From positions 496,001-560,000 of the forward strand of contig BLSF01000010.1 of the NCBI GenBank assembly GCA_012862575.1: a DNA stretch of 64,000 nt, given 5' to 3'. The notes under the pieces were generated by a model. It was not told where the DNA came from. It worked only from the letters and a program-made list of their open reading frames with translations, and made no database searches. Position 1 is the first letter of the stretch; every line of letters starts with the position of its first letter. Below, piece by piece: positions 29,801-38,600 of this stretch. The position numbers and the translations under genes are program-made. The DNA is from Parietichytrium sp. I65-24A (Eukaryota; Sar; Bigyra; Thraustochytrida; Thraustochytriidae).

Positions 29801-32129
29801 AGAGACACAATCGGGTAATGTCACAAAGCAATGTTCTGCGGACCACAACCGGCTGCTCCACCATGTTGCTCACAAAGTCCTGCACGATGTTATGCAGCTC
29901 TTCCAGGTCGGCATCGTAGTTTCCTGGCACCTGGGTGTCCGCGTCAAACGCACCATTTGATCGACGGCTCCCTTCTTGCACGGTCCAGCGAATTTCTTCG
30001 GTCCGAGAGAGCTCCAGGAATCGCGACGAGGTTTCCGCAAGTCTGGGAAGGCACTCCGCAAATGCAAGCCGGCAGCTCAATGAACCATCCGTTTTAAATC
30101 GAGTAAGTGCTGGAAAGATATACTGAGGGAAAATTCGCCGCTCAGACTGAGGGATATGCTTGACCATTTCAAGCAAGCAGGTCAGCACTCTAACAGCTGC
30201 TCCACGAACAATGGAGAACGAGTCTGAGAGAGCCACTACCACATAAGGGATCACCCGCTGCAATCGAGTCTCATCATCACTGAATCGGGCTAAGCGCTGG
30301 ATCAGCCGAAGCGCGATGACCTTGGTGCTCGGGAATCGGACGTGTCTTATCGTGCTACAGATTACCGAAAGAATAAGCATCGAACCATTGTCTTCTTCGT
30401 CAATCGCTGAATCGCCGCCTGACTCCGTGTTGTCGTCAGTGCTGTCGGACGGAAAGAACTCAAGTGCCTGAAGCGCGTTGAGCTCAGCTTTACTGTTCCA
30501 CGTTCGATTCGTCTCATCCATTCGAGGTTTGCCAACAGAAAGAGACAGATCGTCCAGCTGCGAATCAACAGCATGAATGGCGCGCTCAAGCATCTCCTTT
30601 CTCTTGCCTGAAAGTTTGAGAAGTTTAATTTGCTGCAGAATCTTTGCAGTCTCGGAGAGCAACTCCTCGACTGGAGGGACCATCTCTGAAGGCGACTCTG
30701 AAGCTGCGAGAACACTCAAGTCGATATCGGGTTGGCCGGCATCGTTTGCCCTAAAGTGCTCATTAGAGTACCTCAGTGACTCACTCGAAACGCTGTTTCG
30801 GTTTAGCCATTCCGCATGTCGGGCGTTGAAAAAATCGGTGCCCAACTGGTCTTCGGCCCCACAAAGTTTTTCTAGTATAGTGCCATAATTTTCGCATATT
30901 AGCCAAATGCGCTCGTCCGGCACATCATATTCTGGTGTGAGAAAGCGGGCCAAGAACGGGTGTAGAAACTCGCCAAAATAAGAAGGAAATAGTTTCCCTG
31001 GTCCAGTAAACTCTTCAAGATATGCATCCGCGGAGAGCCGCTTGACCGGATCGTCGCCAAGCATGTGCTGCACGAGCGGACGCACTTTCTGGTACTTGAG
31101 CTTGTTTAGTTTGGTCGTCAAATGAGCTTGATTCTCGGCATCTCTTTTGGCATATTTGAGCAGCTCTGCGAGGCCAAAGCACGGCTCAGAGTCCTGAAAG
31201 ACTTCCATAATTACACAGCCGAGCGAGAATATGTCCATGGACGGCCGTAGCCTGGCTGATCGGCTCGAAGAGCTAAAACTATAACTGCGCTGTTTGAAGG
31301 TCCCCGCCGATGGGCTCGAGGAGCTTGGAGAATGAGCTTTTGCTCCCTGCGCGGAAATATTTTCTTCAGAGACGAACCCAGCGGCCTCTGCGAGCTGATG
31401 GTCGGCGTCTACTGCAGAGATGTTGCTGTCCATCATCACACTGAGAAATGATGCGCACTGAGGCGGAGCTGTGTCTAATAGGGGAATGTCTATCGTTGAT
31501 GTCGGTGAGCAAAAACGCTCAGGGGCGACGCAGCAGCAGTCGCGGTTTGTGCTGCTCGCAAAGAAATAGTGGAACGGAGCGGTGTCGTCCAGGGGGAGGA
31601 ACATGGGCTTGAAAGGCGCAAAATCAGAGAGGATGATCCAGTTCCACGATGTCACCAGGAAATTCTCGGCTTTGATGTCCCCGTGCACAATTTTCGCATT
31701 GTGGCACTGCGAAAGAGCCTCCAACAGCTGAAACGAAATCCATCGCTTCTCCATCGTACTGAGGAATGGCCGCGTGCTCTGTCGGTCCAGCAAGTTGCTG
31801 CACATGTACTGCCGCACTAGGAAACACCCTCTCTCCGCCTCTCCCCACCTACTGTAGGGTATCACATTCGGATGCAGCTGAGGCTGAAACGCGTTCCTGA
31901 TCTCCTCCAGTTCCCGTTTCAAGCTCGCCACCACCTTGCTGTCCGTCGCCCCCGGTATCTTCTCGTACACCTTGACCACCACCAGATTCCCGTTCTGCTG
32001 CGCCCTCACCGACTTCAAAAACTTGCCATTCCACAGCGTCTCCAAGAAACCGTATTGCGAACCATCATAAGATGACAAAAGTTCTCTAGCATCCCCGCTC
32101 ACTCGTCCCGTGGGCACCGAATTGCCCAT
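26850..32129 (-). CDS. VPS15: Vps15/PIK3R4 homologue (regulatory subunit of class III PI3-kinase)
   Basis: 1759 residues from ATG 32129 (upstream non-ATG codons ignored). The N-terminus MGNSVPTGR fits Vps15, whose Gly2 is myristoylated. The kinase domain (about 25-450) has K53 in VVVKVYEK, the Vps15-type HGDIKAEN (149-156) and DFA in place of DFG (169-171). It carries a long Ser-rich insertion before MDIFSLGCVIMEVFQDSEPCF. HEAT repeats span about 590-960 (FPSTKVIALRLIQRLARF, VYHPGAWIRKSVIRLLAALL). A disordered Ser/Pro/Asp linker precedes a WD40 propeller at about 1260-1759, starting with YGHDSAVNKICTSQDSLFFA and ending with SASRDGVVKAWV. It holds the Vps34 lipid kinase with Beclin/Vps30 at endosomes and autophagosomes. 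Longer than human PIK3R4 (about 1358 residues) because of the insertions. Single exon. Confidence 0.95.
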   Translation of the reverse strand: MGNSVPTGRVSGDARELLSSYDGSQYGFLETLWNGKFLKSVRAQQNGNLVVVKVYEKIPGATDSKVVASLKRELEEIRNAFQPQLHPNVIPYSRWGEAERGCFLVRQYMCSNLLDRQSTRPFLSTMEKRWISFQLLEALSQCHNAKIVHGDIKAENFLVTSWNWIILSDFAPFKPMFLPLDDTAPFHYFFASSTNRDCCCVAPERFCSPTSTIDIPLLDTAPPQCASFLSVMMDSNISAVDADHQLAEAAGFVSEENISAQGAKAHSPSSSSPSAGTFKQRSYSFSSSSRSARLRPSMDIFSLGCVIMEVFQDSEPCFGLAELLKYAKRDAENQAHLTTKLNKLKYQKVRPLVQHMLGDDPVKRLSADAYLEEFTGPGKLFPSYFGEFLHPFLARFLTPEYDVPDERIWLICENYGTILEKLCGAEDQLGTDFFNARHAEWLNRNSVSSESLRYSNEHFRANDAGQPDIDLSVLAASESPSEMVPPVEELLSETAKILQQIKLLKLSGKRKEMLERAIHAVDSQLDDLSLSVGKPRMDETNRTWNSKAELNALQALEFFPSDSTDDNTESGGDSAIDEEDNGSMLILSVICSTIRHVRFPSTKVIALRLIQRLARFSDDETRLQRVIPYVVVALSDSFSIVRGAAVRVLTCLLEMVKHIPQSERRIFPQYIFPALTRFKTDGSLSCRLAFAECLPRLAETSSRFLELSRTEEIRWTVQEGSRRSNGAFDADTQVPGNYDADLEELHNIVQDFVSNMVEQPVVVRRTLLCDITRLCLFFGRGRTSGHILPILITFLNERNDWQLRATFFEHIPGVSALVGPLALQQFLLPCIVQALQDVEELVIHKTLVCLYSLVVLGLLDSTIMTELTAKVIPLVYHPGAWIRKSVIRLLAALLSSERLGLVEVQVTIVRLLIPILKPEALPNAILLGYEKRIQANEDLLSEMLSEPVSRKVFDAALAKLEKGSTKPSHSSPPPSSSSATGGVTRSTSSDRSSQKSDNAWLKLSHRKVDDTRATASEDGPDGTGGLVAASSESEYPEGQSLDEKKGSSGREAALPSEQEKLKLTAMEPYLRASVAARRGDRSKPSDGTNELPPEYTRNIGKQAQMYSIVVPDQRYVTLAIHNRYSEFLNLAASSMAPGSFLLHQQAAFKNIVNMYGVISRSRRHGGAHGPNTSEALSAGETRLLHRIRALEVPRLPPDMGTLRKLEDGAPYVGIVRRPSQGLGSLCDVGESKRLPSTSDAAATPIDKPWRPRGVLAANLYGHDSAVNKICTSQDSLFFATGSDDGTVRLWMTVGLEDGFGIRPKLTYASQGGCITDLCMIENTHSIASTSTAGSVHVFKVERAFELSRQAMETRDISLLGSGGSLLDPDKRGEDALLDRSEFRRSSNASSSQSQATPSKRRDDATALHRSNLAASTVIEIDLQQEGAIRSVCHFPTVSQSLLAFACDSGSVYGWDLRTRSRAWCLRVGPQVGCITCLAVPPEGDALWLVAGTSRGVVLLFDIRFQILLKAWRHPSHQKVHRLYVSRATCSDPLVFVAAGPNEFGLYNLAQGSRVHSFRTIPTSMPAKEATGLQPLEALDIASLSPLTGFGKFTRPRADADLKTGLWKDLGLDELSGANESSTNSVRAILCPFDTADTKHYHAHIPTAVISAGTDRRIRYWHSDNSLSYSIFDQEFGVGTQQFWDTIGKVSVCREDQTSHKTTQTSMEGRGLPYPSSNHDDAILDLAMVSPYASFQGGSASKAPGFLLSASRDGVVKAWV

Positions 32130-32612
32130 CTCTCCGCCACCTTTTGCGCCTGTAAAACGGACAACAACCAACAACCTCTTCCTGCTTTCTCAAATCTTGG
32201 TTCCAACACGATCGACTCGTCGTCTTTGTCTTTTCGCACTTGCAAGAACTCACTCACTCACTGACTAACTCACTACCTCACTCACACTCACTCAGTGAGT
32301 CGCTCCAAAAGGTCGTCTCCCCAGCTCTCTCTCTCTGCTCCGCCTGTCGCTTACTGTGAGGGACCTAGCAGCGAACAATCTCTTCGTTCTATTATTCTCT
32401 CTCACCCTTCGCCCTCTCACCGCGTTCAGTTCTGTCTGGATCCTCGTCCGCGTCTCATCCGATGGGGGGCACCAGGCGATTCTCCACCTTGTCCACCTTC
32501 TTGCGCGGAACGTTCCGTGAATGTTCTGGTCCGCAGGTGCGGGATCTGAGTGGGGGGAAGGCACGCGAGGGAAATGGACCGCTCGCTTCCACCTACTCTG
32601 TTGGGCGAACGT

Positions 32613-32657
32613 GTTCTTTCTTTCTTTCTTTCTTTCTTTCTTTTTCTTTTCTTTTGA
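32613..32657. repeat. (TTTC)n microsatellite
   Basis: About seven TTTC units followed by TTTTC variants, a plain pyrimidine microsatellite. Confidence 0.9.
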
Positions 32658-33245
32658 ACACGTTCACCTTCTTCTCTTTGAAGGAAGGATTTTCCTTCAA
32701 GCTTCTCTTGGGTTCGTTTTGTTCGCTGTTTCCTGGGACGGCTTCTAGCCTAGCTACTAGCCTAGAGTAAGGTTTGGTATTGTAGGAGCTGCACGGTTTG
32801 CTTATGAGAGTTTGGAAATGATTTAATCAATTCGCGGATGGAAGGGGGTTATCTGTTACAAGAATTTGTGATTTAAAGTGATCAGCGAGCTGTTCTCTGG
32901 AGGAGGTAGGCGAGGTCATTATGGACATCCCTAACAGGCAAGAGTATCCCGGCTAGTGGGAGGCAATTAGTTTAAAGTCTATAACTGGAGCGAGCTGCGA
33001 GGACGCTTGACTTGGGAGAGCCTTGACCCATAGTTGTACTTACGCGAGGAATAGTACTGATCGAAGTGGTACTCGCAGTGTACTCGCGGACGGTTCCTGA
33101 AAAGGGTTCCGCAGCATTCCCTCCCCGCAAGCTAAGCAGTCTCGTACTGTTCCTCATAACCTTTCGAGTCGTCCTGAGAGTTCTGAGAGCGCATGAGAGC
33201 GCGTGGAAAAGCGCGGCGACTCAAAAAGGGTACCTGTGCGGGCGT

Positions 33246-33288
33246 GTGTTGAGTGTTGAGTGTTGAGTGTTGAGAGTTGAGAGTTGAG
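33246..33288. repeat. (GTGTTGA)n heptanucleotide array
   Basis: Heptamers GTGTTGA and GAGTTGA repeat about six times, 360-400 bases upstream of the LamG-like gene. Confidence 0.9.
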
Positions 33289-33645
33289 TGTGTTGTCTCG
33301 GTTGTTGATCGTGGTCGTTTACGTTTAATTGAATCTTGAAAACTTCGTCAAAGTTGTGGGACTTTTATTTAAAGCTGTGCAAGGCGGGAAGCTGAAGAAA
33401 AGTTTGGAATTTCTAAGAGCTGCTGGAGCATTCATTAGAAGAGCTGGAGCTTGGGAGCTTGGAAGATTGGGAGCTTGGGAGATTGGGAGCCTGCGTCAAG
33501 GCTTTGGAGACTGGCAGAGAGGTGTGGGGATTCGGAGGACTGGACGGCGAGGTCAGGGCAAGGGGCGGTTCGTCGGGCAGTGTGGGGCGCCTCCGCGGAT
33601 CTTGAGCAGCAGGCGCATGTCGAAGCCAGTCGATTGCCCAGCAAG

Positions 33646-35523
33646 ATGATTCGTCCGGAGAAGCGCCCAAAGAAGAAGCGCGACTCGGTGTCAGTGTTCG
33701 TGCTGTGCTTGGCGATGCTCGTTTTCCTGATCTTTATGATCGGAGTCATTGGCGTGATTATGTTCCTCAACCAGGACTACGAGCGCGCTGTGCACAGCAC
33801 TAGTAGCAAGAAAGCGAAGGCGAGGGTCGGCCTCGCCGGGTACAAAATGCCGGATCAGGACCTCGTGGCTGCGTCCAAAGGCTGCTGCCTCAAACCGCTT
33901 TTGGAGTGTGTGGCTTGTCGAAAGGGAATCAGCCCTAGGCTTCTGTGCATGAGATCCCCTTCCAAGTTTGTGGGCGAGTGCCCAGAGATTGACAGTATCC
34001 CCCTCAGTGGGAACGGGGAGCTTATCAGAACGGATGATGGCAAAATCGTGGATGCCCCGCATCTTACCGTGAGCGCATGGGTGAGATCCAGCGTTGGCCA
34101 GCGAAGAGTGGGCACGGTACTTTCCAACAGAATCAACTCGTGTGCAACCCCTTCAAACAACAAAGAACTTATTTCTCAATTTGGGTACGCACTCAAGGTA
34201 TCTGAGGCTGGACAATTAATTTTAACGATTGGCGCAAACAAGCACCCATGTGTATCCCTCTTTTCCTCGATTGACGTCGTTCCAATCGACCAGTGGGTAC
34301 ATGTGGGGTTTACGTTGGATTCCGACGGGGAGAGCAACGGAAGTTTCTCCGCTTCCTTATTCGCCAACGGAGTGGAAGTCGCTTCGCTTCGCGGTGGCGA
34401 TGAACGGCCATTGCCGAGGTTTCGTTCTCCCAAAAATGTTTTCCATATAGGGTCCTCGTCTGATGGCCTGGAGCATTTTGTGGGCTACATCAGCAACGTC
34501 CAGGTTTACCATGGTGCGTTCCGGTCGGCCTTAATTTGGCCCTCCCCCCAGCGCCCGCTCCCCATTGGCACAGTCCCACAGCTTATTGCGCCATTTATCC
34601 TCTTGCACTATAATTTCTCCATTTCGAGCGCTTTGCTTCAAGAGTCATCCACACTCGCTATCAAAGACCTTTCGGGGACCGGGAGACATGCTACCTATTT
34701 GAGCAGCTCATATGTTCACGAGAATGAGGTGTTGAAGAACGACAACCTCGCATTTGACAAATCAGCACTATCAATTCTGTCAACGTCCACATCCCCGCTG
34801 CGGGTCACCAAAGCACCAACCATTGCCCCAAGTGTGTCCGCTCAGCGTGAAAAAAGGCAACAGGCAACCCCTGAACCCACAAGCAGACTTACAAGTGCTC
34901 CAACGAACACTCCGGACTCTCCTTCTCTTCGTGTCGGTGCGGACAAGGGGATTTCAGAGGGGCTTGCCACGGAAAAGCTGGCACCTGTTCCTCTAACCGA
35001 AGCTGTCACTGACTCAGACTCTACAGCCCAAGTGGCAAGTGCGAGTGAATCTGAAGTTCAAGTTGGAGGCGGCGAAGTCGACACAGAAACCGAGCAGATC
35101 ATCCATCCCAACAGTCAAGGTGACAACGACGATACTTCTGGTTTGCAAAACACTTTTGTCCCGAAAACTATAGATGCTCAGAGTAAAAAGATCGTTGGCG
35201 ACACTCACGAAAGTTCCTCCGAGATTGACAGAAAGACTGTTGGCGACAACGATGCAATCTCGTCCGAGCCCATCCCTCCGGATAGCATTCCTTCAATTGA
35301 ATCTCAGCTTGCTTCGGAACCAAGTGGCGCTGTACTCCTTGAGTCTGCTAAAGACAAAGCTACACGTGTTCATGACGACCCTGCTGATTCGGACGAGTCC
35401 AATCCCGACACAACTGCAGCTTTCTCAGACGACAACGCTGAAGTAGCGCCAGAGCAAGTGGACATATCTGCAGAAGACGTTCTCTCAGCGAGCGAGGAGG
35501 AAGTCGACCATGTGGAAAACTAA
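33646..35523 (+). CDS. Type II membrane protein with concanavalin/LamG-like domain and acidic Ser/Thr-rich stalk
   Basis: 625 residues from ATG 33646; the frame continues 65 codons upstream but without ATG. A basic cytoplasmic stub (MIRPEKRPKKKRD) precedes one transmembrane helix (about 15-41, VFVLCLAMLVFLIFMIGVIG). A cysteine cluster follows (KGCCLKPLLECVACRKG, then two more Cys), then a jelly-roll domain at about 125-300 with LamG_3/concanavalin features: LTVSAWVRSS, DQWVHVGFTLDSDGESNGSF, LFANGVEVASL, FHIGSS and GYISNVQVYHGA. Residues about 375-625 are Ser/Thr/Pro then Asp/Glu-rich and probably glycosylated. The orientation predicts a surface or lumenal carbohydrate-binding protein. Ligand unknown. 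Confidence 0.8.
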   Translation: MIRPEKRPKKKRDSVSVFVLCLAMLVFLIFMIGVIGVIMFLNQDYERAVHSTSSKKAKARVGLAGYKMPDQDLVAASKGCCLKPLLECVACRKGISPRLLCMRSPSKFVGECPEIDSIPLSGNGELIRTDDGKIVDAPHLTVSAWVRSSVGQRRVGTVLSNRINSCATPSNNKELISQFGYALKVSEAGQLILTIGANKHPCVSLFSSIDVVPIDQWVHVGFTLDSDGESNGSFSASLFANGVEVASLRGGDERPLPRFRSPKNVFHIGSSSDGLEHFVGYISNVQVYHGAFRSALIWPSPQRPLPIGTVPQLIAPFILLHYNFSISSALLQESSTLAIKDLSGTGRHATYLSSSYVHENEVLKNDNLAFDKSALSILSTSTSPLRVTKAPTIAPSVSAQREKRQQATPEPTSRLTSAPTNTPDSPSLRVGADKGISEGLATEKLAPVPLTEAVTDSDSTAQVASASESEVQVGGGEVDTETEQIIHPNSQGDNDDTSGLQNTFVPKTIDAQSKKIVGDTHESSSEIDRKTVGDNDAISSEPIPPDSIPSIESQLASEPSGAVLLESAKDKATRVHDDPADSDESNPDTTAAFSDDNAEVAPEQVDISAEDVLSASEEEVDHVEN

Positions 35524-35647
35524 GTTCAACCTTTGATGTTTTAAATATCTTCCACTTTCTCTTCATAACCTTTTCAACAAAAAGGATCACCTGTTTTAAA
35601 TGCCTGTGCCACATTGCTGGCTTTTATCAATTCCAGGAGAAGATACA

Positions 35648-38600
35648 CTATCTTGAAAAGAATGATTGCAGATACACTGGGCAGTCCCATGCCCCAGTAC
35701 CCGTCTCGCGCTCGTAGAAAAAGTACAATTGCGACACTGGGTCAAAGTACTGGCCCCACCCATCCTTGTCTTTGATAAGCTGGCCGCGCTTTCGTCGAGC
35801 CATCCATTCCACATCCCACTTTGGCTCCTGCCATTGCGTAATTTGCGTGGCCTCGTTGAACCAAAACTTGGCAAACCCTTCGCTCTTCGCGTCAGGGTCA
35901 CTCATGTGAACCCACTCTCCATCCCTTCCTATCTCTACTGATCGCTTTTGAACAAGGGCTCCTGGGCCACCACCGCTGTATCGTCCTCCAGGAAGCCGAT
36001 TTTCCTGAAAGTCAGAAAAGTTGTCAATGATGCGCTGGTCGCCACTGTCAAGAGAGAGCGCTTTTCGATAGTACCTCTCTGCCTCGTCATACTTTTTGAA
36101 CACACATTGGTGCACGAGTGCGAAGTTTAGCCAAGATAATGCATTGTTGGGCTGTGAAACAACTGCAAAGAAGAAGAAGCTCTTATAGGCGGACTGGAAC
36201 TTGCCGAGGTTCTTGTCATTCTTGCGTCCCTGTTCGACCCTCTTCGTGGCATCCTGGAAAGTCTTTTGGCGAGGATAGGCGTTCATCGCCAACTCGAGAA
36301 TCGAATATGCAATCAACAGCAGTGGGCTATCAGGGGCCATCTTCAATGCAGACTCGTACAACTTTCGCGCTCTAGGATAGTCGTTGTCTCTTGTATGCAC
36401 CAACAGAGCATAATTTGCAATGCTTGACAGCTTTTCCGGGCTGGACTCGTAGTTGCTCTCGCTGGTGCGCTGATACGCCAAGGCCTTTATTAATTCTGGA
36501 AACGGAACCACGAATTTCTTTGCCTCCCGTGAGCGGTACAAGCGCTGAACCTTGGTGGCAGCGTCTATTTCCGAGAGCCAGGACGTTCTTCCTGTCAGGG
36601 GGTGATAGTAGTACTTGTTGCCATGTGCGTCGTAGGTTTCCTCCCATCTGTCTGGTGGATTGGGCAAATCCCATGAACCAAGCAATTTTGGTCGCTCCCA
36701 GCTGACTTCGCCCGTGTCAAATCGAGCGTAGTAGAATCTATTCGAGGAAGGATCAAACTGCTTTCGGTAAGATCGGCTGATCAGATCGTACATAATCTTC
36801 CGGCTCTGTCTGCGCCTCCACATCCCTTGCATTTTGCATGCCATATTCACCTCGCGATCCTCCATTTCGTCAAATTCGAGCATCAAGACATGGTCGCCGC
36901 GGCGATGCATGGTGTAGTGCGTGTTTAGAGCGCAACCTCTGCAAAGCAGCAGCCGGCGAAGGAGCCACTGCACCAGTTGAGGCTTATTGTCAGGTCGAAG
37001 CAATTCTGGGGCGCTCGCCCTGTCCTGAGAACTGTCAAAGTCAAACCACTTGTGCAACTTGTCGCGAGTTAGGATCACTGCTTTGATCTCACCAGTGGCT
37101 GGATTGTAAGCATGAAAAGATAGATCTCCGCGCGCTTCTGTCACCGTCACAATGTGCAAGATCTTGCTCTTATCTGTGCAATTGATGTACACTCCTTGGA
37201 CCGCAAGCTTGTTCCCAGCTTCTGTGTTTGGTTTTTTGCCGATCACAATTGCTTTTTCATTCATACGAACTCTATATTGCAACCGCTGCAACACAAGCTC
37301 GAGGTGCCGAGGCTCATACAGCTGTGCGTCAGTAAGGTTGGCAATACTGAGGGACTCCTCCACAACTGCGCGGAGCTTGTCTAAAGTCAACGTAAATTTG
37401 TATTCGACGCAGGTTTTGGGGTCATAGCAGGTGATTGCGATGGAGCCTTTCGTATGCAAAAGCACGCTCACAATGTTCCGGACTCCACTTATCATCTTGG
37501 TCTGTTTGTAGAGCCTCGAGGCCCGTAACGCTTGTCTCTTGGACGCTCGCTCAGCTAGCTGGATCTCCTTGGATTGCCGGTATGCCGCCAGCCTTCCAGA
37601 AAACTGTTTTCTGTCTCGGAACGATTTTAGCTGTTTTTGCAGCACTAGAGCGGCACGCTGCTTTCTGAGAAACAGCAGGCGAGCTGCCCTTCCCCTCGCA
37701 AAAGCCTGCACCTTGAGCGACCCGCAATGTCTCCTCGCCTCTTCCACGATTGCAAGCCGCTGGGCCTCCCTCCACATTATTCTCTGCGTTTCAGCCCACT
37801 CATAAAGAACTTGTCCCAAGAATTTTTGCATGGCCATCTCCTCGTCCAGCCAAGGATACATTTTTGCGGCAACTTGCGGAAGTGCTACTGTGACAAACTC
37901 TTTTTGCGTTAGCCGCCGCTCGCCTTTGGTCACAGATTTTGCAAAGATCAAGTCCATGTCAGTTCCGTTGCAATGCTCTTTTGGTATGTTGGGGAGCTGT
38001 CGCAGAAGCTTGACCCATTTCACATTGTCAAGGCCCTCACTAGGCGGGAACCATTGCTTGCACACGACGTTGTACACTTCGTTCACGGCGAAGTTGATGG
38101 TCACATTCTGCCAAAAATCTTGCTGTTTCATGTGCAGCGGACTGGATCCCAGCAATGGGACTAGATATCGCCAGCTCACTACATAGCCGAAAAATTTTTC
38201 GGTTCTTCGAAGCTCTTGCTCTTGCTGCGCCTTTCTGGCTTTCTCTTCCTGCTTTTCTTTCTCCTTTTGCGCAATAGACCGTTGTCTCTCCTTCTCGGAT
38301 TGTTGCACGATCGAAACCTTGTCCAGCGTAGCCCCGACGATTGATTCTGCCGCAAAGGGCTCTGCGAGTGTGATTCTATCCTCCTCAAATGGCGCCATGG
38401 GGTCTTTGGAGAGGAAAACTATGTGCTCGCCAGCGATTCGGATCCTCTCGCCCGGCTTGAGCTTGTACCGTACATCTCCACTTGTACGCAACATGGTGGA
38501 CCCCGTTTCAACCTCGACGAGAACACCCCGGAGCTCCAGGGCCTTTGCAGGAACTTGAACGATTCTTCGAAACTCCACGTTTGCGCAAGAGGTCCCTGAA

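Larger units (their letters stand above)
32130..33645. other. Divergent intergenic region with two simple repeats
   Basis: About 1.5 kb between Vps15 and the LamG-like membrane-protein gene, so it contains both promoters. It holds a TTTC microsatellite, a GTGTTGA array and, just before the ATG at 33646, a GAGCTTGGGA/GATTGGGAG direct-repeat cluster (about 33440-33490). No separate gene seen. Confidence 0.45.
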
